This document shows, piece after piece, positions 46,266 through 55,400 of a DNA stretch of 64,000 nucleotides (positions are counted from its first letter, which is position 1; each line of letters begins with the position of its first letter). The notes beneath the pieces were generated by a model. That model saw only the letters and a program-made list of their open reading frames with translations. It did not search any database and had not been told where the DNA came from. Source of the DNA: Polynucleobacter sp. UK-FUSCHL-C3 (GTDB lineage: Bacteria > Pseudomonadota > Gammaproteobacteria > Burkholderiales > Burkholderiaceae); contig NZ_CP099959.1 of NCBI RefSeq assembly GCF_040409815.1, positions 682,001 through 746,000 of the forward strand, read 5' to 3'. Both the position numbers and the translations under genes were made by a program.

Positions 46266-47143
46266 ATCTCACTACCGCCGCATTGATGTGGGCGGGCAAT
46301 GCCATTGTTGGCAAGATATTAGTACAATCTAGTTCACCCGTTTTGCTCAATAGCATCCGTTGGGGAGTCACTGCACTCATTCTGTTGCCATTTGCTTGGA
46401 GAGTCTTTGGATCTGCCAGTCCATTGTGGCAATCCAGTAAACGGTTTGCGCTACTGAGTCTTTTGGGGGTAGGCAGTTATAACGTCTTACTCTACTTGGC
46501 ACTAGAGAGTTCTACGCCAATTAATGTCACCTTAATTGGTGCAAGCATGCCGATCTGGGCCATTGTGATTGGGGCCTTGTTTTATAAAGAACAGCCAAAC
46601 ATAAAACAAATCATTGGTGCGGTCATCTCCTTAATTGGTGTAATCGTAGTGATTGTCCGTGGAGAGCTTGAGCGTTTGATTGAGATTGAGTTTGTGGCCG
46701 GTGACCTGCTGATGGTTCTTGCCACCATCTTATGGGGCGCTTATAGCTGGATGCTAAGTCATCCAAAAGAGAGTACCGAGCGAACCTGGCCGTGGAGCTA
46801 TTTCTTATTAGCACAGGTAGGCTTTGGCTTCTGTTGGTCTTTGGGCTTTGCAGTGACCGAATGGCAGTTGGAATACAGTTACTTCACGTGGTCATGGCCA
46901 ACTGTATTCATGATCATTTACGTGATCATCGGCCCATCCTTGATCGCCTACCGTTGTTGGGGTCTAGGCGTTAGTGGTGCAGGGGCTACGGTAGCGACAT
47001 TCTTTACAAACTTAATTCCGCTCTTTACAGCCATCCTTTCAACCTTGTTACTACAAAAACCCCCTGAGCTATTTCAGGGTGTCGCCTTTGCACTGATCTT
47101 GGCTGGTATTTATCTATCGATTCAGAAGAAGAAACGCATCTAA
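46238..47143 (+). CDS. EamA/DMT-family transporter
   Basis: The 301-residue protein has ten predicted helices in two EamA halves: TAFYLTTAALMWAGNAIVGKIL starts the first, and DLLMVLATILWGAYSWML the second. Family features include SIRWGVTALILLPFAWR, ESSTPINVTLIGASMPIWAIVIGALFY and TFFTNLIPLFTAILSTLLL. Exporters of this family move amino acids or other small metabolites. The start must be at or near ATG 46238, as the first helix begins by residue 6. That puts the start inside the hairpin at 46227-46265. Confidence 0.87.
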   Translation: MHVSALTAFYLTTAALMWAGNAIVGKILVQSSSPVLLNSIRWGVTALILLPFAWRVFGSASPLWQSSKRFALLSLLGVGSYNVLLYLALESSTPINVTLIGASMPIWAIVIGALFYKEQPNIKQIIGAVISLIGVIVVIVRGELERLIEIEFVAGDLLMVLATILWGAYSWMLSHPKESTERTWPWSYFLLAQVGFGFCWSLGFAVTEWQLEYSYFTWSWPTVFMIIYVIIGPSLIAYRCWGLGVSGAGATVATFFTNLIPLFTAILSTLLLQKPPELFQGVAFALILAGIYLSIQKKKRI

Positions 47144-47165
47144 CCCTTAATTGATTTAGTCTTAA

Positions 47166-47612
47166 TTAGACATACGCTAACCAGCGTCCCAAACCAATGA
47201 CGCTGGCCCAGCCCACTAGAGAGATGACTGCTTGTGCTTTAGTAGTCGCATTAATGACTACGCGCATTCGCAACAACACAGCATTGGTAATTAACAAGAA
47301 GATCAGACACATCTTGAGAATGAATAAACGTGAGGCAATCAGATCTCCAGCATGGGTGATAAATAGCATCGAACCTGTGAGTACAGCCAAAGAGAACCCG
47401 AGTAGAGATACTGCGATTCCTAAACGCGAGAGAGCAGAGTAATCAAGAGCTTTGACTAGACCCAATACGCGTAAATCCATTAACACCACACTGCCAAAGA
47501 GCATACCAACCCCCCAAATGTGCACAGTTTCAACAGTGGGGTAGAGCCAGGTCGAGTATTTCATGGCTTGGGCTAGCCAATAGCTCTCTAATGCCAAAAT
47601 TGGGGAATTCAA
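47166..47612 (-). CDS. Hypothetical four-helix membrane protein
   Basis: The 148-residue protein has four hydrophobic segments (about 30-48, 62-82, 92-112 and 127-146). The first follows YPTVETVHIWGVGMLFGSVVLMDLR, in which the conserved His could bind heme, as in small cytochrome b-like proteins. It resembles an uncharacterised family common in Burkholderiales, but I cannot assign a function. It is convergent with the EamA gene. Confidence 0.6.
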   Translation of the reverse strand: MNSPILALESYWLAQAMKYSTWLYPTVETVHIWGVGMLFGSVVLMDLRVLGLVKALDYSALSRLGIAVSLLGFSLAVLTGSMLFITHAGDLIASRLFILKMCLIFLLITNAVLLRMRVVINATTKAQAVISLVGWASVIGLGRWLAYV

Positions 47613-47658
47613 TGTATAAGATGTATGGTGTTATACGCTATTTTCTACTAGATTAGAG

Positions 47659-47678
47659 TATTAGGGTTAACCCTAATA
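47659..47678. promoter_or_regulatory. Perfect 20-bp palindrome before the pilus operon
   Basis: TATTAGGGTTAACCCTAATA is its own reverse complement. It lies in the 182-base spacer between the membrane protein gene (minus) and the first pilin gene (plus), with no T-run on either side. It may be the operator of a dimeric regulator. Confidence 0.45.
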
Positions 47679-47794
47679 TATACAAAATGGTCACTAAATT
47701 CATTTAAGTACGTATTATTATTACAAAACATATTTCAAAGAAGTAGAAAAGTTGTAATAATAAATTGACAGTAAATATCATCCATGGAGAAACG

Positions 47795-48304
47795 ATGAAC
47801 TTAAATCACTCAAAACTTAAACGCGCCTTTACACTAGTTGAGCTCTTAGTTGTTATTGCGATTATCGGAATCTTGGCTGCCGTAGGTGTTCCAATGTATC
47901 AAGGATACCAAGCGAATGCGAGAGTTCAGGCTGCTACCGCTAATTTTGCAAATGCTAAGAAGTTTATTGCTGCAGAGATTACCAAATGTAATTCCGGTAC
48001 CGATTTAGCTGCTATAGCAGCTGCAAATGGTTGTACGGCCGTTACACGCAGTTGCACAACTAGACCTACTGCAGCCGAATATCAAACATATTTCATTTCA
48101 GCCCTTGGGTCAAGTATGAAAAATCCATATTCCCCTGCAAGCACTACTTGTCCAGTAACTAATACTGCCCCTGCGAGTACCACTACCACATTAGGCAATA
48201 TGGGCATTGTTGTGAATGGAAATAATTTAGACGTTACAGCGAACGTTGGAAAGTCTGACGGCACTGCAAGTCTCTCAACGGCATCCATTTCAACCCTAGA
48301 GTAA
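47795..48304 (+). CDS. Type IV pilin (major pilin candidate)
   Basis: The 169-residue prepilin starts at ATG 47795 (GGAGA six bases before it; the frame is open back to 47765). Its leader MNLNHSKLKRA is cleaved before FTLVELLVVIAIIGILAAVGVPMYQGYQ, the class III/T2SS-like N-terminal helix with Glu at mature position 5. The residue before the cut is Ala, not the common Gly. The globular part has Cys pairs (TKCNSG, NGCTAV, RSCTT, TTCPVT) and Ala/Thr-rich loops. As the first gene of the operon it is the best candidate for the major subunit. Confidence 0.85.
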   Translation: MNLNHSKLKRAFTLVELLVVIAIIGILAAVGVPMYQGYQANARVQAATANFANAKKFIAAEITKCNSGTDLAAIAAANGCTAVTRSCTTRPTAAEYQTYFISALGSSMKNPYSPASTTCPVTNTAPASTTTTLGNMGIVVNGNNLDVTANVGKSDGTASLSTASISTLE

Positions 48305-48322
48305 CTTTATTTAGTTGGCCTT

Positions 48323-48751
48323 ATGAAGCAGCCAGTTCTGCGCAGCGGTTTCTCCTTGCTAGAACTGGTTGTAGTGGTTGTGGTGATTGGTATATTGTCG
48401 GCTATTGCTATACCTCAATACACTGGGTACTTGCAAAAAGGGAGAGATACCGATGCTCAAATGAGTTTGAGAGCCATATCTGCATCTCAGGAGCGCTTTA
48501 AGTTATTGTATGGGACTTACTGTGGGCCAACCTCTAATCCAATATGCAATAGTAATGCCACCATCGTTACAAACTTATTATCAGGCGTTAACGTTAGTAC
48601 CAAAAACTACAACTTTTCTATAGTTTCAAGTAGCGCAACTGCCTTTTTAGTGCGTGCAGATAGTATAAGAGTTACAAACTATTATTTTTCTATCGATCAA
48701 ACTGACTGCCTAAGACTAAACGCAACTACTGGAACTGGTAACTGTCTTTAA
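48323..48751 (+). CDS. Type IV pilin, PilE/PilA-like
   Basis: The 142-residue prepilin has leader MKQPVLRSG followed by FSLLELVVVVVVIGILSAIAIPQYTGYLQKGRDTDAQM, with normal Gly(-1) and Glu5. The IPQYTGYLQKGRD segment and the aromatic start of the globular domain are like PilE. Cys pairs (TYCGPTSNPICNS) and a C-terminal D-region (TDCLRLNATTGTGNCL) would close the usual disulfide loop. It is probably the second major or an accessory pilin of the same filament. Confidence 0.87.
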   Translation: MKQPVLRSGFSLLELVVVVVVIGILSAIAIPQYTGYLQKGRDTDAQMSLRAISASQERFKLLYGTYCGPTSNPICNSNATIVTNLLSGVNVSTKNYNFSIVSSSATAFLVRADSIRVTNYYFSIDQTDCLRLNATTGTGNCL

Positions 48752-48773
48752 TTATTTTTTTACAGAGGTATAA

Positions 48774-49784
48774 ATGTGGGATTTGTTCATTGAGTTGGCC
48801 GCCTCTAAAAAACTTTCTGATATACATTTAAGGGCGGGGGAACTAGTAGCCTATAGGGAATATGGCGAAATCGTAAAAACTGATCAGACAGTCCAGCAAC
48901 AAGAGTTATTGAATTTCTTAAAAGAAGAGCTACCCCCAGAGGATTTTGCAAAATTTTTAGATAGCCGCGATCTAGATTTTGCAGCCGAAAAAAAGGGATT
49001 TCGCTTTCGTATTAATGCCTTTTGGGCGGATGAGCAAATTGGTTTAGTTCTTCGTAAGATCGAAACTTCAATTCCAAACTTTGATACCTTAAGCCTCCCT
49101 GCCTATGTGCGAACAGTTCCAAGTATTGAAACAGGATTAGTTCTTGTTACCGGACCCACAGGTTCAGGTAAAAGCACTACTTTAGCGGCGATTATCGATG
49201 TTATTAATCAAACGTTAGCGGGGCATATTATTACCGTAGAGGATCCTGTTGAATTTAAACATCCGGCAAAACGATGTGTGGTTAATCAGCGCGAAATAGG
49301 GCGTGATACCAAATCATTCCTAAATGCTTTAAGAGCCTCATTGCGTGAAGATCCGGACGTTATCTTAGTTGGAGAGCTTCGTGATTTGGAGACCATACAG
49401 TTAGCTTTAACTGCTGCGGAGACTGGTCACCTTGTATTTGGCACATTACACACCAATAGCGCCCCTAGCACTATTACTCGAATAATTGATGTTTTTCCAC
49501 CATCACAGCAAGATCAAATTAGATCTCAGCTATCGTCAACCCTTCGATGTGTTATTACCCAACGCTTATTAAAGCGCATTGATGGCTCAGGTAGAGTCGG
49601 CGCCTACGAAATAATGATTTGTAATCAAGCTATCAAAAATCTTATTCGGGAAAATAAAGTTTTTCAGATTCCAAATGTGATGCAAACTGCACGAAATGAA
49701 GGAATGATGTCTATGGAGGCATCAATCAGAGCGCTTATTGCGGAGGGCAAAGTGGCTCAAGATGCCATGTTGAGCATCACTTAG
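48774..49784 (+). CDS. PilT-like retraction ATPase
   Basis: The 336-residue hexameric ATPase has Walker A GPTGSGKSTTLAAI (about 127-140), Asp box residues in ITVEDPVEF, Walker B DVILVGELRD, and the His box GHLVFGTLHTNSAPSTITRI. The C-terminal NQAIKNLIRENK matches the PilT signature AIRNLIRE. The length equals PilT and is far below PilB. Presence within the operon suggests a dedicated retraction motor for this pilus. AGAGG precedes ATG 48774. Confidence 0.88.
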   Translation: MWDLFIELAASKKLSDIHLRAGELVAYREYGEIVKTDQTVQQQELLNFLKEELPPEDFAKFLDSRDLDFAAEKKGFRFRINAFWADEQIGLVLRKIETSIPNFDTLSLPAYVRTVPSIETGLVLVTGPTGSGKSTTLAAIIDVINQTLAGHIITVEDPVEFKHPAKRCVVNQREIGRDTKSFLNALRASLREDPDVILVGELRDLETIQLALTAAETGHLVFGTLHTNSAPSTITRIIDVFPPSQQDQIRSQLSSTLRCVITQRLLKRIDGSGRVGAYEIMICNQAIKNLIRENKVFQIPNVMQTARNEGMMSMEASIRALIAEGKVAQDAMLSIT

Positions 49785-49788
49785 AAAC

Positions 49789-50334
49789 ATGCAAAGAGGG
49801 GTAACTTTTCTAGAGGTATTGATTTCAATCGGTCTTATTGGAATTATTGCTGCGCTCGTGATGGTTAATAGCCGCGATCAGTTACCATTGGAAAAATTAA
49901 TTGCAGAGACCAAATTAGTGTCACAGCGATTGGGACAAGCCAGTCTGGACGCTAGAGCATCGGGGCGAACTGCTAAGCTTATTTGCTCGCCTGCTGGCAT
50001 TCAGCTTGAGTGGTACCCATTGAAAAGCGATAGCTTTGCCAGTGCCGTTGCTGCAACTACTTCAAGTGCCAAGGTTGGCGCAACAATTGATATTGAAGCT
50101 TCAAATAATGATATCTATTTATCGGCATCTTGGACTACGTTAAATTGCTCAAGTAACAAAAATTTTTACATAGCCTCAAATGGTAATTTCTTTTCTGGAG
50201 ATGCGATTGGTGGTGTTGAACTTGAGTTCAATTTACCTAATAATTTGTACACATCAAAACTAGTTATTTCAGGAGAGAATGCGTTAGGAAGAATTTATCT
50301 ACGAGAGAAGCTAAATGCGTACGGGGATATTTAA
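49789..50334 (+). CDS. Minor pseudopilin, FimT/GspH-like
   Basis: The 181-residue protein starts MQRG followed by VTFLEVLISIGLIGIIAALVMV, a short prepilin leader with Glu5. A GspH/FimT-like helix then leads into a beta-rich domain. Minor pilins of this type form the tip or initiation complex. It is four bases after the PilT-like gene and overlaps the next pilin by 20 bases. Confidence 0.72.
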   Translation: MQRGVTFLEVLISIGLIGIIAALVMVNSRDQLPLEKLIAETKLVSQRLGQASLDARASGRTAKLICSPAGIQLEWYPLKSDSFASAVAATTSSAKVGATIDIEASNNDIYLSASWTTLNCSSNKNFYIASNGNFFSGDAIGGVELEFNLPNNLYTSKLVISGENALGRIYLREKLNAYGDI

Positions 50335-50812
50335 TCAATCCTTAAGGTCAGGCTTTACTTTAATTGAAGCAATGGTTTGTGCCGCTCTTATTTCAGTTGC
50401 ATTACTCTCATCTTTTTCGATTATCAAGATTTTAAATTCAGGTAGAAGTGCAATTGTTGAAAGAACAACTTATCAACGTTTGTCTGATAATCTTTTTGGT
50501 CAGTATCGTTTAATTTTGTTGAGCATACAGTCATCCGAGCTTCCTAGCGTTGTTAATCAAAGCTTGCCAACCTTAAGTAATTCTTCTTGTCCTTCTGCTG
50601 CTGGAATTACGATTCAGCAACAAACGCAAACTATTTTATGCGGTGTGTCATATCCCGTTGGCATGGCAAATTATGTAATTACCTTATCCAATACTGTTAC
50701 TGCAGTAATTAGTGGTATTACTTACATGCGTGTGACTGTAAGTTTTTATTCTCCCACTGATACCAGCAGAACTTCTCCTGTGTATCAACGTGTTAGCTAT
50801 ATGGTGAAGTAA
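50315..50812 (+). CDS. Minor pilin, PilV-like
   Basis: The 165-residue product has leader MRTGIFNQSLRSG cleaved before FTLIEAMVCAALISVALLSSFSI, with Glu5. The helix then runs on to NSGRSAIVERTTYQRLSDNL, as in PilV and MshC/D-like proteins. Three Cys residues lie in the head. It lies within a string of overlapping minor pilin genes, so translational coupling is expected. Confidence 0.7.
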   Translation: MRTGIFNQSLRSGFTLIEAMVCAALISVALLSSFSIIKILNSGRSAIVERTTYQRLSDNLFGQYRLILLSIQSSELPSVVNQSLPTLSNSSCPSAAGITIQQQTQTILCGVSYPVGMANYVITLSNTVTAVISGITYMRVTVSFYSPTDTSRTSPVYQRVSYMVK

Positions 50813-50815
50813 ATA

Positions 50816-51469
50816 ATGAATCAATTTCTACTGCGAAGGGCGTTTACATTGCTTGAGCTAATGTTAGCTCTTATTATCATCTCAATGCTAATGGCTTCTT
50901 TAGTATTTTTTTCTAAGGCTTTTATGAATACTGCTACTAGCTTTAGCAAAGATATTTATGCCGATTTATCTGTTCGGTCTTTTATCGATCGATTTTCTTA
51001 TGATATGTCACAGGCCGGGTTTACCCCAGTCGGCTCTATTTTGGTACCAGCATTAACAGCGGAAACAGGAAATGCCGCTATTTTTATAACCAATGCTTCG
51101 GATGGCAATGTTAGTATGATCAGAATCAGTTATGATTCATATAATCATTCAGGTGCGAGTAACCTTAATCGAAGAAACTATGTAACGTATTCAGTTCAGC
51201 TAATGGATGGTAGAGCAGCCTTTACAAATGGCATTTATGTTGACCGGAGCTATCGAACATCTACAAGTGGTACCCCAACAGCGCCGTTAAAAGTGTTCAA
51301 TACTAAACAATTGGCCCTAGGGCTTGTTAAAGCATTTACCTGTATTGAGAGAAAGATTTCAGGTATTACAAAAGGACTGAGCTGTCGTTTAGAAGTTTAT
51401 TCTGATTTAAATTTAAATAGTCGAGTTTTAACTTATGATTTTGAAGCCAATTCTGAACAGGTTTATTAA
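50816..51469 (+). CDS. Minor pilin, PilW/MshO-like
   Basis: The 217-residue protein has leader MNQFLLRRA cleaved before FTLLELMLALIIISMLMASLVFFSKAF, with Glu5 and Ala at -1. It then has DLSVRSFIDRFSYDMSQAGFTPVG, a segment seen in PilW-type minor pilins. Two Cys in the C-terminal part (FTCIERKI, LSCRLEVY) may form a disulfide. It overlaps the following gene by 35 bases. Confidence 0.7.
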   Translation: MNQFLLRRAFTLLELMLALIIISMLMASLVFFSKAFMNTATSFSKDIYADLSVRSFIDRFSYDMSQAGFTPVGSILVPALTAETGNAAIFITNASDGNVSMIRISYDSYNHSGASNLNRRNYVTYSVQLMDGRAAFTNGIYVDRSYRTSTSGTPTAPLKVFNTKQLALGLVKAFTCIERKISGITKGLSCRLEVYSDLNLNSRVLTYDFEANSEQVY

Positions 51470-51974
51470 ATCAGGTAGCGCCACCGTTATGGTGTTAATT
51501 TCGATTGCTGTAATGGCTGTCGTTGGTGCTTCACTCGTATTAATGCAAAAAAATTATTTTTCAGCTGCAATTCGTATTGAGGAAGAGTCGGTTACTCAAG
51601 ATATTGCATATTTATGTATGAATAAAGTTGCTCAATATTTGCAAAGTCAGGCACTCCTCAATCAATTCCCGACTATTACGGTTGAGACGTCACTTTCTGC
51701 CACGCCATCCATTACTACTGAAATTACTAATTATGTAAATACAAACGCGAGGGGGATACGCTCTTTGTATTCGTCATCTAGCTTGGGATCTTGCACTTAT
51801 GCCTATCTAGTTGGTAACGATAAAATTTCTCAAGGTACAGTGTCTGGGGGTGAAATTAGTACCGCGCGTGAATACAATACAAATCAACAGTTAGAAAAAT
51901 TCTATAGTATTACTTCTAAACCTGTTGCTGGCTCAGCTACCGTCGAAACTATATTTTTTGTTGGGCTTAAATGA
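51435..51974 (+). CDS. Minor pilin-like protein, PilX/MshP-like
   Basis: The 179-residue protein has an N-terminal hydrophobic helix after a basic segment: NRFIKSGSATVMVLISIAVMAVVGASLVLMQ. The SGSATVMVL start lacks the Glu5 of ordinary pilins, as in PilX- and MshP-type proteins. Its place between the PilW-like gene and the PilY1-like adhesin matches the order fimT-pilV-W-X-Y1 of other type IV systems. The start lies inside the PilW-like gene, so I infer re-initiation. Confidence 0.65.
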   Translation: MILKPILNRFIKSGSATVMVLISIAVMAVVGASLVLMQKNYFSAAIRIEEESVTQDIAYLCMNKVAQYLQSQALLNQFPTITVETSLSATPSITTEITNYVNTNARGIRSLYSSSSLGSCTYAYLVGNDKISQGTVSGGEISTAREYNTNQQLEKFYSITSKPVAGSATVETIFFVGLK

Positions 51975-52426
51975 AACGGTCCTTATTCATAACCCTCTTT
52001 CTTTTTGCTAGCAATTGCTATTCTGCTGAATTACAAAACTGCCTGGCCTGGTATATGCAAGTTAATAGTGAGCCACCTCGGCTTTCAAATCGTCTGCAAG
52101 GGCAGGGTGATGGCACCATGCTGATCGATTCACCCATCGACGGCCCATGCTCGATTTTTGGTCCTGGCCTAGTGTATTTACGTGCTGAATTGGGCCTTGT
52201 TAGAGAGTTTAAATTAATGGTTTTTAGTAGAGAGTTAAATCTAATTCTTTTTTTAGACTCTCTTGATCGATTGGCTTTAAATAAACAATATCAAAAAGAT
52301 AACGCTGCATTTTTTTATCCTGTCTCAATCCCAAGGATTTCTAGTCAATTAGGGTATGCAGTAACCAAGACCGGTTATGGCTTTCAAGAGGAGATTTTTT
52401 ATGGGGGTCGCCCAAATGAAAATTAA
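51971..52426 (+). CDS. Secreted hypothetical protein of the pilus operon
   Basis: The 151-residue product begins MKRSLFITLFLFASNCYSAELQ, a signal peptide with likely cleavage after CYS-A. The rest has alternating beta and amphipathic segments with two Cys (LQNCLAW, GPCSIFG) and no family I know. It overlaps the PilX-like gene by four bases and the adhesin gene by 26, so it is part of the operon. It may be a chaperone or a minor surface factor for the adhesin, which is only an inference from position. Confidence 0.55.
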   Translation: MKRSLFITLFLFASNCYSAELQNCLAWYMQVNSEPPRLSNRLQGQGDGTMLIDSPIDGPCSIFGPGLVYLRAELGLVREFKLMVFSRELNLILFLDSLDRLALNKQYQKDNAAFFYPVSIPRISSQLGYAVTKTGYGFQEEIFYGGRPNEN

Positions 52427-55400
52427 GCTTCTAACTTGTCTAAGTTTCATTACTATTTTCGCAAGCAATAGCTTTGCTAAGTTGCCTCCACAAGGAATAA
52501 GTGGGGGAGCCGCAACAGCAAACATTTATTTAATGTTAGATACCTCAGGCAGTATGAGTGCCACTGTTCAAGGTAATGTCTCCACTCCTGCCAAAGGGGG
52601 CTTGCAAGTGGGCTCACAGGTAAATCTAGCGGAATATGCCTCCGATGGTAGATTATGGCTTTACGACGCTGCGTATGGTAGATTTTTAATTAGTTCTAAT
52701 GGCACTTTACAGACTAGTTTTATTCCAAGCCTTGGCGCCCCACTTGCCCTCAAACGCGGTGCGAGTGGATCAATGCTGGCTCTTTTTAGAAGCGGAACTG
52801 TACGCTATCTTGTGGTTTATTCGAATTCCGGGGTTGTGCAAAAAACACTCACCGTAAGTAATGCCGGTAGTTTCATGGATCAAATATGCTACAACAATCA
52901 AAATAATACGGTTGTATTAGTAGACGCAACAGGCCACTTTGTTGTTAATTTGGCCACAAATGGCGTCTCACCAAAATATGCTTTTACCAGAACCTCCCCC
53001 CTAAGCACCCGAAGACCAACAAATTCTTCGTTTATGGGCTGTGCCTTTGCGGGCGGTAATTACTATATCAGCGCAAGTGGCTATGGGACCTATCGTTTTG
53101 TACCGGGGGCAAATGTAATTACACAAGTTACCCTTACCCAATATACAGAGCTGGCAATTGATTCGGTGAACCCCAATTTATTTTATGGCATAACCCCTGG
53201 ATCTATAACGAGAATTAATGCAACAACTCTTGTGCCAACCACAATCATTAGTACAGGCGTATTTAATAGTTCTTATGCCCTGACGATTTCTCCCCTAAAT
53301 ACTAATATTATTTCTTTCGCGAATTCACTTCCGCAAGTCTATGTTTATACTAATAATCTTCAAACAGATACTTATAGCCCTACTGTTACCACCATGACAC
53401 GGCTTGATGTGGCTAAACAGGTAATTAGAGATGTCTTACAGGATTCAGAGTTTAATAAGCGGGCATATTTTGGCCTTATGACATGGGACAGCAACGCAGT
53501 TAGAAGGGTGGATATTGGCCCTTCCTCTAATGCCCAAATTTTGAGTGTATTGCAAGGCGCTTTGAGTCCGTATGGAGGAACTGATTTATATAGAGCGATG
53601 CAGGCGGCGAGCAGTTATCTATCTAGTTCCTCCTTTAGCTCGAATGCGTCGACTTGCTCAAAAACAATTATCATTGTAATTAGTGATGGTGATTGGTCCA
53701 ATGCATCGCTGGCAAATAATATCGCATCTACTCTTTACAGTACAAGAGGCATTGAAACATACGCGATTGGTTTTGGAAATGGGATTGGAAATACAGCTAA
53801 TTATCAAAGCCTATCGATTGCAGGAAAATCATCACCCACCAGTCCGATGTATGCAAACGACAGTGCACAGCTAAAGGATCGTTTAAAGCAAGCTCTCTAT
53901 GTTGCCCTGGCGTCTTCATTTACCTCGGTAGCACCAACGGTAATGCCTAGTTCCCAAATTGGTAACTTGGTTATTCAGCCGACTTTTGAGTACAACTCAA
54001 CTGGCCAGTGGAAAGGGTATCTAAAAGCATATACATTAAGCTCAAGCTTGACCCCTTCCAGCTTGTTATGGGAATTCGGTGCAAATTTGAACTCTACTAG
54101 TCCAAACTCAAGAAAATTGTGGACGGTTGCCCCTAACCTACCACTCCCAGCGAATACTGGGTTTAACAACTTTCTTTCTGGCTATGTTCCTACTTCCCTA
54201 AAGAGTGCAATTTTCGGCCCTAACAATGTTGTGACCGATACAGATGCAACCACTTTGTTAAATTTTGTTAGGGGGTTTGATGCATATGATGAAAATAGTA
54301 ATAATTCAACCTCAGACACTCGCTGGAAGTTACAAGATATTTTTCATTCTCGTCCTATTTTTATAGGCGTTCCAAAGTCAAGTATTTCTTCTGATTCTAG
54401 TTTTGCTGGGGCGGAGGTTTATTACGAGGCTAGAGACCCAGGCTCATATGCCCGTTTTTATGCGTCTTATAAAAATCGTCGTGAAATTGTCTTGGCAGGC
54501 TCCAATAGCGGCGTTTTGCATGCCATTGATGCAAAGACTGGAACCGAGCTATGGGGCTTTATTCCACCGCCAATGTTGCGAAAGCTTAGTGAGCTACCCA
54601 GCACCAATCCAAGCACTGGAAAAAAAACAAGCGTATCCATTTATGGAATTGATGGAACATTAAGTGCTCGCGATCTGTATGTCGATGGTCAATGGAAGAC
54701 CTATGTCGCTATTACATACGGGCTAGGCAGAAGAGCTGTTACGGTGATCGATGTAACCAATCCAGATGTGCCAAAACATATTTTTTCGATAGATAATGTT
54801 TATGAAGGTGGTCAGTGGGTTTTATACCGCTGGGATGCAAACGGAAATCAATCTCAACATAACTCTACTGATACAGGAAATTATTCTTATCGTTCCTTGG
54901 CTTATACAACATCCTCCCCAGTATTTGCGTTTATGTCAGATTTAATTAGTAGGTATATACCCATTTTAATTTTGGGTGCCGGAACCACAGGCACTGAAAT
55001 TGCATCTGGAAATGTAATTTATTACATAGACATTGATGGCAATGATTCAGGAATTGTGGTGGAGAGAACCACCGTTGGGCCATGGACTAGCTTGACCGGT
55101 TTTGCAAGTTTTCCCCAAAACGATATTTCAACAGATGTGGAGGTGATTGAATCCGGTCGGTCAGAGCGTATGAAGGGTCGTTACGGAGTGGAAATGTTTA
55201 TTCCGAATTCAAATGGCGTTCTTCAGACTGCAGATTTCTCGGGAACAAGTGTTGGAGCTGTTAACTTGGCAAATAGTCCGAGAACTATTTTTAATTCTGA
55301 AACAACTGTTACGAATGATAGGCTAATTACTATGCCCATATCGATTTCAAGAAACACTTCTAGAAAAGGTGTTGATGATATTAATATCATTTTTGGCACT

